Source of the DNA: Burkholderiales bacterium
Lineage (GTDB): Bacteria; Pseudomonadota; Gammaproteobacteria; Burkholderiales; Burkholderiaceae_C
NCBI GenBank assembly: GCA_947372465.1
Contig: CANBTT010000022.1
Coordinates: 1-43,725 of the forward strand
Reading direction: 5' to 3'
Length of the DNA stretch: 43,725 nucleotides
The translations under genes and the position numbers were made by a program. Below the pieces are notes generated by a model. It saw only the letters and a program-made list of their open reading frames with translations, was not told the DNA's origin and ran no database searches. Shown here one piece after another: positions 24,460 through 32,852 of this stretch. Numbering within the stretch: the first letter of the stretch is position 1; the number at the start of each line of letters is the position of its first letter.

Positions 24460-26814
24460 ATGCACATGTTTTCGCCTTGCTTTTTGTCTCGATCAGCCGC
24501 TCTTGCACGACAGGGTGCTCAACTGGGTCTGTGCGCTTTGTTTTGGGGCCTTGGGTGCGACACCTTGTTTGCCGCCCCATGGGGCCATGACCCTTTTGCC
24601 AATGAGGCAGCGCTCAACACGCCAGCAAAAAGCGCCTCGCACGAGGTGGACCTGTCCTTGGCCAAGCCTTTTGAGCGCGAGACGCTCCTTTTGGCCATGA
24701 CGCACAGCGCGCCCACTTCTAAAGCGAAAAAAGACAAAGCTGCTGCAAGCGCTTCAGGCAACACGGGCAGCAGCAACAATGCCACGCCCGCATCGAGCAG
24801 CTCAGCAAACAGCTCGGCGCTGAGTGCCGCCTTTCCTTCAAGTGGTTCTTTCACAGGCATCCCCACCAGCGCAGATCAAGCCGTGATCGATATGGCGCAG
24901 GCCTACAAACGCCTAGACCGCAGCAAATTGAGCGCGCTCTTGCCCCTTGCACTGCAAAGCCCTTTGGCGCCTTGGGCCGCCTACTGGGAGCTCAGAGCAC
25001 GTTTAGATAGCGCCAGCACTCAAGAGGTCAAAGATTTCTTTAAAACCTACGCCAACACCTACCAAGAAGACCGCCTTCGAGTCGACTGGCTCCTCCTTTT
25101 GGGCTCTCGAAGAGACTGGACCACCTTTGCCAGCGAATTCCCCAATTACCGCATGCGCGATGACCGCGAACTCCTTTGCTATGGCTTGTTGGTTGACTAT
25201 TTAGGTCCCAACCCCAGATCAGGCATTGAAAACGACATCAAGGCCCTTTGGTCCAAACAAGCCGTGGCCGACGACGGCTGCAAATGGGCGATCGATCATT
25301 TGTACGACAACAAAAAAATCACTGCACTGGAGTTGTGGCAAAAGGCGCGCATTGGCGCACAAAACAATCGCCTCAAATTGACCCGTGACTTGATCCAAAT
25401 GGTTGACGCCGATGCGCTGAGCGCTTTGAATGCCGCCTGGACTCAACCTCACCGCTTTTTAAAAGACCGGTTTGCGGCCCCTCAAAAAACCCGCCAAGAG
25501 CTGATCGTCTTGGCCCTGGTGCGGGCCGCAACAGCAGACCCTTCGCAGGCGAGCGACTTGCTCAAGGACAAATGGGAGCCTTACTTGAGCAGCGAACAAC
25601 GCCACTGGCTTTGGGGCGTCATGGGCATGCAAGCCGCCCTCAAATTTGATCCCCAGGCGATGGGCTATTTTGAGCGCTCCAAAAAAATCAGCGACATGAA
25701 CGACGACATGCTGGCTTGGTACGTTCGCACCCTTTTAAAGCAGCCCCAAGGTCCCCAGTGGGCCAAAGTGGAAGAGGCGATCAAAGCCATGACAGCCGAG
25801 GCAAAAAAAGAGCCTGTTTGGTCGTATTGGCTTGCACGCGCACTCTTGGCCCAAGCCCCCAATTCACATTTCAGCGCTCAAAGTCGAAGCAAAGCAGAGG
25901 CCCTCGCTTTGCTTGAATCCATTGCATCGGTCAAAGGTTTTTATGAACAATTGGCCTTGGAAGAATTGGGTAAAAAAATAGCCCTGCCCCCCAAACCGCC
26001 TGCGCCAAGCGCGCAAGACAGCCAGACCATTGCCAATCACGTGGGTTTAAAGCGGGCGCTCTATGCCATTTCTCTGGGCCTCAGATCAGAAGGGGTGAGG
26101 GAGTGGAATTACGCCACGAGTTTGGTCAATGCACATGGAGAGGCCGGTCGCATGAGTGACGCTGAAATGATGGCCGCCTCCCAACTCGCTTGCAGCCACC
26201 AGGTCTACGACCGCTGCATCTTCACAAGCGAGCGCGCTCGCGAGATCTGGGAGCCCGAGTACCTCTTTCCCACGCCCCACAAAGACTTGATTTTCTCTTA
26301 TGCAAAAAGCAACGACTTGGACCCCGCCTTTATTTACGGCTTGATGCGCCAAGAAAGTCGCTTTGTCACCGACATCAAATCCCAAGTCGGCGCATCTGGC
26401 CTCATGCAAGTCATGCCTCAAACCGCCAAATGGACCGCCAAAAAAATAGGCCTCTCGCCCTTTTCGCCCGATATGCTCAAAGACAAAGAGACCAATGTGG
26501 CGATTGGCACTGGCTATATGCGACTGGTCCTCGATAGCTTTGAGTCCTCCTACCCCTTGACCGCGGCCGCGTACAACGCCGGCCCCTCACGGTCAAGACG
26601 TTGGCGCGAAGGACCCGAATTGGAAGCGGCCATTTGGGTTGAGAACATTCCCTTCAACGAGACGCGTGACTATGTCAAAAAAGTCATCAGCAACAGCACT
26701 CTGTATGCGGCCATGTTCACCACACAGGCGCAATCCATCAAAGCTCGACTGCCCAAAGTGGGCCCTCGTAAAAGTGAGGCCGACCGGGTGGACCCCAACC
26801 CCGATTTGCCTTGA
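24460..26814 (+). CDS. slt: Soluble lytic murein transglycosylase
   Basis: Periplasmic enzyme of family GH23 that cleaves peptidoglycan glycan strands with formation of 1,6-anhydroMurNAc. The 784-residue protein has an N-terminal signal region, a Ser/Ala/Asn-rich linker (about 85-125), a long helical superhelix typical of Slt70 U and L domains, and a C-terminal SLT domain. The catalytic acid is Glu632 in MRQESRF. Downstream GASGLMQVMPQTA, NVAIGTGYM and AAAYNAGPSR complete the motif. ATG 24460 is chosen; TTG 24430 would add ten residues. The longer-than-E. coli size comes mostly from the linker. Its products feed the recycling in which AnmK (41173) acts. Confidence 0.94.
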   Translation: MHMFSPCFLSRSAALARQGAQLGLCALFWGLGCDTLFAAPWGHDPFANEAALNTPAKSASHEVDLSLAKPFERETLLLAMTHSAPTSKAKKDKAAASASGNTGSSNNATPASSSSANSSALSAAFPSSGSFTGIPTSADQAVIDMAQAYKRLDRSKLSALLPLALQSPLAPWAAYWELRARLDSASTQEVKDFFKTYANTYQEDRLRVDWLLLLGSRRDWTTFASEFPNYRMRDDRELLCYGLLVDYLGPNPRSGIENDIKALWSKQAVADDGCKWAIDHLYDNKKITALELWQKARIGAQNNRLKLTRDLIQMVDADALSALNAAWTQPHRFLKDRFAAPQKTRQELIVLALVRAATADPSQASDLLKDKWEPYLSSEQRHWLWGVMGMQAALKFDPQAMGYFERSKKISDMNDDMLAWYVRTLLKQPQGPQWAKVEEAIKAMTAEAKKEPVWSYWLARALLAQAPNSHFSAQSRSKAEALALLESIASVKGFYEQLALEELGKKIALPPKPPAPSAQDSQTIANHVGLKRALYAISLGLRSEGVREWNYATSLVNAHGEAGRMSDAEMMAASQLACSHQVYDRCIFTSERAREIWEPEYLFPTPHKDLIFSYAKSNDLDPAFIYGLMRQESRFVTDIKSQVGASGLMQVMPQTAKWTAKKIGLSPFSPDMLKDKETNVAIGTGYMRLVLDSFESSYPLTAAAYNAGPSRSRRWREGPELEAAIWVENIPFNETRDYVKKVISNSTLYAAMFTTQAQSIKARLPKVGPRKSEADRVDPNPDLP

Positions 26815-26828
26815 AGCTTGCTTGGATT

Positions 26829-26858
26829 TGCCTGACCGCTGTGAGGCGCTGTCAGGCA
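26829..26858 (+). terminator. Hairpin after slt, possible terminator
   Basis: TGCCTGAC (26829-26836) pairs perfectly with GTCAGGCA (26851-26858) around a 14-base loop, between the convergent slt and ABC exporter genes. The downstream sequence has only a weak T content, so termination efficiency is uncertain. Confidence 0.35.
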
Positions 26859-26896
26859 CTTTGAGGCACTTTTCGCCCTTCTCCCATGGAGAAACC

Positions 26897-28798
26897 TTAC
26901 TGGGGCAAATCCCTCAACCCCTCGTTGCCATCTGCGCTGGCGTCGGCGCCACTTTGCTGCAAAGCCCACATGCTCGCGTACTTGCCGTTCAAGGCAAGGA
27001 GTTTGTCGTGGCTGCCGCGCTCAACGATCTCACCGTGGGCCATCACCAAAATTTCATGTGCCGAGACAATGGTGGACAAGCGGTGCGCAATGACCAAGGT
27101 GGTTTTGTTTTGTGCAACCCCTCTGAGTTCGGCCTGAATGGTTCTTTCATTGGCGCTGTCAAGGGCAGAGGTGGCCTCATCAAAAATCAAAATCGGCGGG
27201 TTTTTTAAAAGCGTTCTGGCAATGGCCACACGCTGCTTTTCTCCGCCCGACAACTTCAGCCCCCTCTCGCCGACCTGTGTCTCATAGCCAAGCGCTGTCT
27301 GCGCGATGAAGTCGTGAATGTGCGCGCTTTTGGCCGCCTGAATGACTTGCTCGCTCGAGGCCTGAACTTGCCCATACGCAATGTTGTAGCGAATGCTGTC
27401 ATTGAAGAGCACCGTGTCCTGGGGCACAATTCCGATGTGGCGGCGAAGACTGGCTTGCTTGAGCGCTCGCACATCCACGCCGTTGATTTCAATGTGCCCA
27501 CTTTGAACGTCATAAAACCTGTACAAGAGCCTTGCAAGCGTGGACTTGCCTGAACCCGAGGCACCGACCACCGCCACGGTTTGACCGGGAGGGATCTCAA
27601 AACTGATGCCCTTCAAAATCTCACGGCTGGGGTCGTAGGCAAAATGAACGTCTTTGAAACTGACCCTGGGGGGCGTTTGCAAGGTCAATTCAGTGGCAAG
27701 TTGGGCATCGGAGACCTCTCTTTCGCGCTCTAGCAAAGTGAACATCTTGTCCAAATCGGTGAGGCTTTGCTTGATCTCTCGGTAAATCACGCCCAAGAAA
27801 TTCAAAGGAATGTAGAGCTGAATCATGAAGGCATTGATCATCACCAAGTCTCCAAGCGTCATGCGCCCATCCACCACCCCTTGTGTGGCCCTGTAGAGCA
27901 CCCCGACCAAGGCCACGGCAATGATCAGTTGCTGCCCCGTGTTGAGCAGACTCAAAGACGTTTGAGCCTTCAATCTTGCCATTCTCAACTGGTTCAAGCT
28001 TTGGTCGTAGCGATTGGATTCAAAGGCTTCGTTGTTGAAGTATTTCACCGTCTCGTAATTGAGCAACGAGTCCACTGCACGGGTGTGTGCCATGGAGTCC
28101 AACTCATTGACTTGTTTTCTAAAGTGCGTTCTCCACTGTGTGACTTTGACGGTGAACACGATATAAAACACCAGCGCAAACAGGGTGATCACAGCAAACC
28201 AAGCATCGTAGCGGTAGGACAAGATGGACAAGACCAACACCACTTCAATCAAGGTCGGGACAATGCTGTACAAGGAGTAGGAGATCAAAGACTCGATGCC
28301 CCGCACACCTCTTTCGATGTCCCTTGTCATGCCCCCCGTTTGACGCTCGAGGTGAAAGCGCAAACTCAAGCCGTGCAGGTGCTCAAAGGTTTGCAAAGCG
28401 ATTTGCCGGGCCGCGCCTTGCGTGGCCTTGGCAAAGACCAACTCTCTGAGCTCCGTAAAACCAGAGACCGAAAGCCTCAATAAACCATAGGCCAAGAGAA
28501 GCGCAAAAGGCACCATCAGCAAGGGAAGGCTTGCCGCTTGAACGCCGGCTGTGCTTTGCGCGCTTAAGTTGCTCGCAAGGGGCGTCAACGCGTCGATCAA
28601 TTCTTTCAACACCAAGGGCACGCCCACATTGGCCAATTTGGCACACACCATGAAGGACAAGGCCAAGATCACCCGGACTTTGTAGGCCCACAAATAAGGC
28701 AGCAAACGCTTTAAAACATCCACATCTGACTTCCCCGACGTGCTGGGCTCAGAAGGGCTTGTGGGTGCGGGCTTGGGGTGTGCAGCAAATGAACGCAT
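26897..28798 (-). CDS. Atm1-type ABC exporter (fused permease and ATPase)
   Basis: A 633-residue half-transporter: six membrane helices (about 45-330), then a nucleotide-binding domain with Walker A GASGSGKST, Q-loop, signature LSGGEKQRVAIARTLL and Walker B ILIFDEATSALDS. The transmembrane segment NYETVKYFNNEAFE is diagnostic of the Atm1/ABCB7 group. Bacterial members export glutathione-linked persulfides or metal-glutathione conjugates from the cytoplasm. The MsbA lipid A flippase is less likely on this motif. ATG 28798 (MRSFAAHPKP) is preferred over ATG 28843, which overlaps the palindrome. It is divergent from yciA. Confidence 0.9.
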   Translation of the reverse strand: MRSFAAHPKPAPTSPSEPSTSGKSDVDVLKRLLPYLWAYKVRVILALSFMVCAKLANVGVPLVLKELIDALTPLASNLSAQSTAGVQAASLPLLMVPFALLLAYGLLRLSVSGFTELRELVFAKATQGAARQIALQTFEHLHGLSLRFHLERQTGGMTRDIERGVRGIESLISYSLYSIVPTLIEVVLVLSILSYRYDAWFAVITLFALVFYIVFTVKVTQWRTHFRKQVNELDSMAHTRAVDSLLNYETVKYFNNEAFESNRYDQSLNQLRMARLKAQTSLSLLNTGQQLIIAVALVGVLYRATQGVVDGRMTLGDLVMINAFMIQLYIPLNFLGVIYREIKQSLTDLDKMFTLLEREREVSDAQLATELTLQTPPRVSFKDVHFAYDPSREILKGISFEIPPGQTVAVVGASGSGKSTLARLLYRFYDVQSGHIEINGVDVRALKQASLRRHIGIVPQDTVLFNDSIRYNIAYGQVQASSEQVIQAAKSAHIHDFIAQTALGYETQVGERGLKLSGGEKQRVAIARTLLKNPPILIFDEATSALDSANERTIQAELRGVAQNKTTLVIAHRLSTIVSAHEILVMAHGEIVERGSHDKLLALNGKYASMWALQQSGADASADGNEGLRDLPQ

Positions 28799-28834
28799 AA
28801 AGGACAAGACAGAGACTCGTTCGCAGGAAAATAT

Positions 28835-28850
28835 ACAATGCATGCATTGT
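28835..28850. promoter_or_regulatory. 16-bp perfect palindrome between ABC exporter and yciA
   Basis: ACAATGCATGCATTGT is its own reverse complement. It sits 22 bases before the yciA ATG and 37 bases before the ABC exporter ATG. On the minus strand its last base is the first base of a TATATT hexamer (28835-28830), so a bound protein would occlude or touch the exporter promoter. This is the expected position for an operator shared by divergent genes. Confidence 0.5.
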
Positions 28851-28871
28851 GCCTTTCATTGAGCCCAAAAC

Positions 28872-29342
28872 ATGAAGACCCCAGAAATTTCTCCAGCGCG
28901 AAGTCAGGCGGCGCAAGCGGCGCAAACGGCACACGCGCACACCGTGCCCCAACTGCCCACCGATCAAGAACTGGTCCTCAAAGTCATCCCCATGCCCGCA
29001 GACTGCAATGCCAATGGCGATATTTTTGGCGGCTGGGTCATGGCGCAGGTGGACTTGGCCGGCTCGGTCCTGCCCGCAAGAGCCGTTCGGGGGCGCTTTG
29101 CAACGGTGGCCGTGAACCAGTTCATTTTCAAGCAAGCGGTGAAAGTCGGTGACTTGCTCAGCTTTTTCTCCAAAGTCACGCACATGGGGCACACCTCCAT
29201 GACCGTTCGTGTCGAGGTGTTTGCTGAGCGCATCTTGGGCACCCACGAGGGCTACTTGAAAGTGACCGAGGCGAGCTTGACCTATGTGGCCATCGATGCG
29301 GCAGGCCAACCCAGACCCATTGAGCGGCCTGCGATCAAGTGA
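28872..29342 (+). CDS. yciA: Acyl-CoA thioesterase, YciA-like hotdog protein
   Basis: A 156-residue hotdog-fold thioesterase that hydrolyses acyl-CoA to free acid and CoA in the cytoplasm. The signature PADCNANGDIFGGWVMAQVD is nearly that of E. coli YciA and includes the Asp/Asn active-site residues and the central hotdog helix. VNQFIFKQAVKVGDLLSF is the second conserved segment. The first 25 residues are Ala/Gln-rich and variable. The gene is divergent from the ABC exporter and convergent with the enoyl-CoA isomerase-like gene. A weak ribosome site (GAG) is seen. Confidence 0.93.
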   Translation: MKTPEISPARSQAAQAAQTAHAHTVPQLPTDQELVLKVIPMPADCNANGDIFGGWVMAQVDLAGSVLPARAVRGRFATVAVNQFIFKQAVKVGDLLSFFSKVTHMGHTSMTVRVEVFAERILGTHEGYLKVTEASLTYVAIDAAGQPRPIERPAIK

Positions 29343-29351
29343 GCGCGAACG

Positions 29352-29366
29352 GGCCCCCTCGGGGCC
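29352..29366. terminator. Compact GC hairpin between convergent genes
   Basis: GGCCCC (29352-29357) pairs with GGGGCC (29361-29366) around the loop CTC, filling the 25-base gap between the yciA and enoyl-CoA isomerase-like stops. There is no T-run on either strand, so it is a stable hairpin that may act as a weak bidirectional terminator or 3'-end stabiliser. Confidence 0.4.
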
Positions 29367-29367
29367 A

Positions 29368-30141
29368 TCAAGGGTGCTGCGCTTTGCTGAAGTCGGGTTT
29401 TCTGTGCTCGGTGAAGGCACTCAAGGCTTCCTTGGCCGGCCCCTCTTGGAGCATGCGCGCAAACACCATGGCTTCTCTCTCCATCACCTCTTTGACGCTT
29501 TGAGCGCTTGATGACTTCATCAAGGCTTTGGTCTGCATCACGGCACTCACCGGTTTGGCCGCCAACTTGTCCGCCCACCGTTTGGCCACCACATTGGCCT
29601 CAGAGGGCACCACGACTTTGTTGACCCAACCCACCTCCAACGCGGCCTCCGCCATGAAGGGCTCGCCCAAGAGCAAGGCCTCGGCCGCCCTGTGGTAGCC
29701 CATCAATTGCGGCAGCAAAAGAGAAGACGCCGCCTCAGGACACAGCCCCAAATTGACAAAGGGCAAGGAAAAAGCAGCATTGTCTCCCGCCACCACCAAA
29801 TCACAATGCAAGAGCAAACTCGAGCCAATACCGACCGCTGGACCACAGACACTGGCGAGCACTGGCTTGGTAAAACTGGCCAAGGTTTGCAAAAACTCCA
29901 TCACCGGCGAATTCAGACCAAAACCCTCTGGCCTTAAAAAGTCGGCTATGTCGTTGCCTGCGCTAAAGAAGGTCTCGTGCCCTTGGATGATCACCACGCG
30001 AATCTGGGCATCGTCTTGCGCTCGCTTCAACGCGTCTTTAAGGCAGGTGTACATCTCTTGGGTAAAGGCATTTTTTTTGCTCTCCCGGTTCAAGGTCAAG
30101 GTGAGCACCGCATGCTCTGTATGGATCAAAACGTCGTTCAT
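29368..30141 (-). CDS. Enoyl-CoA hydratase/isomerase family protein, isomerase-like
   Basis: A 257-residue crotonase-fold protein. The oxyanion-hole segments are FFSAGNDI (59-65) and VGIGSSLLLHCD (103-114). The first hydratase glutamate is absent (GIGSS instead of a GGGxEL type), while Glu136 in LGLCPEAASS matches the single catalytic base of delta3-delta2 enoyl-CoA isomerases such as ECI2. Isomerase activity in unsaturated fatty-acid breakdown is therefore more likely than hydration. ATG 30141 (MNDVLIHTEH) has an AGAG ribosome site. The upstream in-frame extension of 70 residues is Arg/Pro-rich and unlike the family. It is the last of three minus-strand genes with the acyl-CoA dehydrogenase and DUF2147. 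Confidence 0.88.
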   Translation of the reverse strand: MNDVLIHTEHAVLTLTLNRESKKNAFTQEMYTCLKDALKRAQDDAQIRVVIIQGHETFFSAGNDIADFLRPEGFGLNSPVMEFLQTLASFTKPVLASVCGPAVGIGSSLLLHCDLVVAGDNAAFSLPFVNLGLCPEAASSLLLPQLMGYHRAAEALLLGEPFMAEAALEVGWVNKVVVPSEANVVAKRWADKLAAKPVSAVMQTKALMKSSSAQSVKEVMEREAMVFARMLQEGPAKEALSAFTEHRKPDFSKAQHP

Positions 30142-30220
30142 GAAGTCTCTTTGTAAAGGATGGATAGAACATGAGGGGCCATCAAGACGGCCCCGAAAGG
30201 TCCTGCGTGCGCGCCGCAAC

Positions 30221-30244
30221 GGCCTAAACGGCCTAAACGGCCTA
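30221..30244. repeat. GGCCTAAAC tandem repeat (2.7 copies)
   Basis: Two exact 9-base units GGCCTAAAC and a partial third (GGCCTA) end at the stop codon of the DUF2147 gene, in the 100-base gap before the enoyl-CoA isomerase-like gene. No function is evident. Confidence 0.8.
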
Positions 30245-30745
30245 CTGGCGCGTCCACAATTGCGTGCGCCAAAAGGGCCCCAAATAGCCCCTGACTTGCA
30301 GGGTGCGGCCTTGATCGAGCAAGCGCATTTTAAAGCGGTATTCATCCCCACTTTCTGGGTCTAAAATTTTTCCTCCCTCCCACACCCACTCTTTGTCATT
30401 TTTTTGTCCACCTCGAATGATCTCCAAGCCCACCATGGCTTGATTTTTTCGCTCTCCCTTGCAGCGAGTGCACCGTTCATCGGGCAAGGCATCGGGGTCC
30501 AGCGTTTTTACAATGCGCCCTGATAAGAAGCCATTGTCTTGCGTGATGTTGATGTGCGCACGGGGTTCATGCGTCTGATCGTCGTGGGTGATCCAAATCC
30601 CCGTGATGCTTTGGGCACCCAAGTCCTGAGCGTGCGCACTTTGAAACGCAACAGACACACCCAAGCCCCCAAGGCGACACACCAAAGCAAGCAGCACCAT
30701 GCAGGGCACGTGGTGATGACCCACGCGCCACCCTGCCCAACTCAT
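30242..30745 (-). CDS. DUF2147 exported protein
   Basis: A 167-residue protein with a signal peptide ending AHA|QDL (around residue 40, with a long n-region). The mature domain follows the DUF2147 pattern: ITGIWITHDD, FLSGRIVKTLDP, a CTRCKGE cysteine pair, GLEIIRG and KILDPESGDEYRFKMRL. This family is a small beta-barrel-like periplasmic domain of unknown function. Its ATG overlaps the acyl-CoA dehydrogenase stop (ATGA), so the two are translationally coupled, a link worth noting for functional guesses. An internal ATG at 30700 would give a shorter signal peptide. Confidence 0.85.
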   Translation of the reverse strand: MSWAGWRVGHHHVPCMVLLALVCRLGGLGVSVAFQSAHAQDLGAQSITGIWITHDDQTHEPRAHINITQDNGFLSGRIVKTLDPDALPDERCTRCKGERKNQAMVGLEIIRGGQKNDKEWVWEGGKILDPESGDEYRFKMRLLDQGRTLQVRGYLGPFWRTQLWTRQ

Positions 30746-32556
30746 GCGCGCTGCTCCAAAGCGGCCTGGGTGTCCATGACACTTTGTGCTCCCGATTTGA
30801 TTTGCTCGAGCAAGGAAAGGGTCTCGGGAAAAAGCTTGGCAAAGTAGAAATGGGCCAATTGAATTTTTCCATCGTAAAACACCTCACGCCCCGATCCTTG
30901 ACGCCGAGCATAAGCCACAAAGGCCATCTTCGCCCAAAAGTAGCCCATCACAAAGTGCCCCAAGACACGCAAGTAGTCCACGGCAGCCGCACCCACCTCT
31001 TCAGCATTTTGCAAGGCCTTAAAGCCAAGCTCTCCCGTGACTTGCTCGATGCGCTGTGACATGCTGCGCAGTGCCTTTGTGAGCGGCTGCATCTCTTGTG
31101 CGTGCTCACTGCCTTGCACGAGCTCAACAAAGGCCTGCACCTGAGCGCCAAAACGCTTCAAGCTGCGCCCCTCATTGGCCAAGACCTTTCGCCCCAAAAG
31201 GTCCAAACTTTGTATCGCATTGGTGCCTTCATAAATCATGTTGATGCGACTGTCGCGCACAAACTGCTCCATGCCCCAGTCGCGAATGTAGCCGTGCCCC
31301 CCCAAAACTTGCAAACACAAAGAGGTTGAAAGCCAAGCATTGTCCGTTAGAAATGCCTTCCCAATGGGGGTGAGCAAGGCCAAGTCTTGCTGCGCCTCCT
31401 CTCGGGCTTCGAGACGGCTCGCGTTCACACTTTCATCGATCAACAAGGCACTGTGCAAGGACAGGGCACGCCCCCCTTCGGCATAGGCCTTGGCCGTCAA
31501 CAGCATGCGCCTGACATCCGGATGCACAAGAATCGGATCGGCCGCTTTCGTCAAATCTTTTGGGCCCAGCAAACTCCTGGATTGAATTCTTTCCTGCGCA
31601 TAGCGCCGTGCGTTTTGATAGGCCACCTCGGTCAAACCCAGCGACTGCATCCCGACCCCAATGCGCGCCGCATTCATCATCACAAACATGGCCGCCAGAC
31701 CCCGGCCTGGCTCCCCGACCAATGTGCCTCTCGCGCCATCAAGCACCATCTGGCACGTGGCACTCCCTTTGATGCCCATTTTGTGCTCAAGGGCCGAGCA
31801 AAAGATGCCGTTGCGTTCGCCCAAAGAGGCGTCCTCATTGACCAAAAATTTTGGCACAAGGAACAAACTGATGCCCTTGCTTCCTTTCGGGGCGTCAGGC
31901 CGTCTCGCCAAGACCAGGTGCACGATGTTGGCGCTCATGTCGTGTTCGCCCGCACTGATAAAAATCTTTTGGCCACTCAGTGCATATTGCCCGTCCTCCT
32001 GAGGCACCGCCTGGGTGGTGATCAACCCCAAGTCCGTGCCGCATTGGGGCTCGGTCAAGCACATCGTGCCGCTCCACTCGCCGCTCGTGAGTTTGGGCAG
32101 GAAGGTCTTTTTTTGCCACTCACTGCCATGCGCGTGCAAACACTCGTAGGCCCCATGGGTCAAACCCGCGTACATGGTCCAGGCTTGATTGGCCGAATTG
32201 AGCATTTCATAAACACACTGGTTCACCACCATCGGCAAGCCTTGTCCGCCGTACTCGGGATCACAACTGATCGAGGTCCAGGCCCCGTCCACAAAGGTCT
32301 GGTAGGCCTCTCTAAAGCCCTTGGGCGTGCTCACCTCGTGCGTCAAGGGATCGAGCTGACAGCCTTCAATGTCCCCCACTTGGTTCAGGGGCTGAATCAC
32401 CTGCGAGGCAAAACGCGCAGCTTGGTTGAGAATCTCTTGCAAAGTCTGCACATCAAACCCATGGTGCTTGGGCCAATCTTTTAATTTCTCTGTGAGTCCC
32501 AACACTTCATCCAGCACAAAAACCATGTCCTCTAGGGGTGCGTTATAACTTGGCAT
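30742..32556 (-). CDS. Acyl-CoA dehydrogenase, large C-terminally extended type
   Basis: FAD enzyme of 604 residues introducing the 2,3-double bond into acyl-CoA. It has the flavin-contact motif MCLTEPQCGTDLG (165-177), a middle beta domain, and the catalytic base Glu443 in YEGTNAIQSLDL. A C-terminal extension domain (about 475-600) is characteristic of the long ACAD group that includes the 3-methylmercaptopropionyl-CoA dehydrogenase DmdC. Chain-length or sulfur-substrate specificity cannot be read from the sequence. It heads an operon with the DUF2147 and enoyl-CoA isomerase-like genes, consistent with fatty-acid breakdown. The start at ATG 32556 gives MPSYNAPLEDM, the normal family N-terminus. 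Confidence 0.93.
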   Translation of the reverse strand: MPSYNAPLEDMVFVLDEVLGLTEKLKDWPKHHGFDVQTLQEILNQAARFASQVIQPLNQVGDIEGCQLDPLTHEVSTPKGFREAYQTFVDGAWTSISCDPEYGGQGLPMVVNQCVYEMLNSANQAWTMYAGLTHGAYECLHAHGSEWQKKTFLPKLTSGEWSGTMCLTEPQCGTDLGLITTQAVPQEDGQYALSGQKIFISAGEHDMSANIVHLVLARRPDAPKGSKGISLFLVPKFLVNEDASLGERNGIFCSALEHKMGIKGSATCQMVLDGARGTLVGEPGRGLAAMFVMMNAARIGVGMQSLGLTEVAYQNARRYAQERIQSRSLLGPKDLTKAADPILVHPDVRRMLLTAKAYAEGGRALSLHSALLIDESVNASRLEAREEAQQDLALLTPIGKAFLTDNAWLSTSLCLQVLGGHGYIRDWGMEQFVRDSRINMIYEGTNAIQSLDLLGRKVLANEGRSLKRFGAQVQAFVELVQGSEHAQEMQPLTKALRSMSQRIEQVTGELGFKALQNAEEVGAAAVDYLRVLGHFVMGYFWAKMAFVAYARRQGSGREVFYDGKIQLAHFYFAKLFPETLSLLEQIKSGAQSVMDTQAALEQRA

Positions 32557-32852
32557 AGAACCTTCTTTTCATTGATTTGTTGGGTCTGCTTGGGGTCCAT
32601 TTGGTCAGCCAACGCATCGCGCGCATCCAAGCCTCAAAAAATGAACCCCCCTGGGGGCTGAGCAAAACATCGGGCGGCAAGACGCAGATTTTGACCTAAA
32701 TTCATCCATTCACCTATGCGTTCAAACCCATGGCAAACGAAAAAGCTCAAGGGGTGCACACCTGTTGGCCTGCAGCACAAATGCCAGGCAACACTTTCAG
32801 TTAAACTGCCTGTGCCTCAAAAAATACACCGCAACCCTTGGAGTGCCCCGAC
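32557..32852. other. Divergent intergenic region, no gene recognised
   Basis: The 296 bases between the acyl-CoA dehydrogenase and the histidine phosphatase hold no convincing ORF. A CCCCC-T-GGGGG dyad near 32646-32657 and a weak promoter-like pair TTGACC (32691-32696) and TATGCG (32715-32720), 18 bases apart, are all that stands out. Confidence 0.4.

Noticed and set aside
29361..30186. Twelve-base direct repeat GGGGCCATCAAG on both sides of the enoyl-CoA isomerase-like gene (29361 and 30175)
   Set aside because: Short, GC-rich and in hairpin contexts; coincidence is likely and there is no mobile-element gene between the copies.
31387..32484. 365-codon open frame opposite the acyl-CoA dehydrogenase
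   Set aside because: Its His/Gln/Arg-rich composition is the usual shadow of a GC-biased gene; the dehydrogenase on the other strand is unambiguous.
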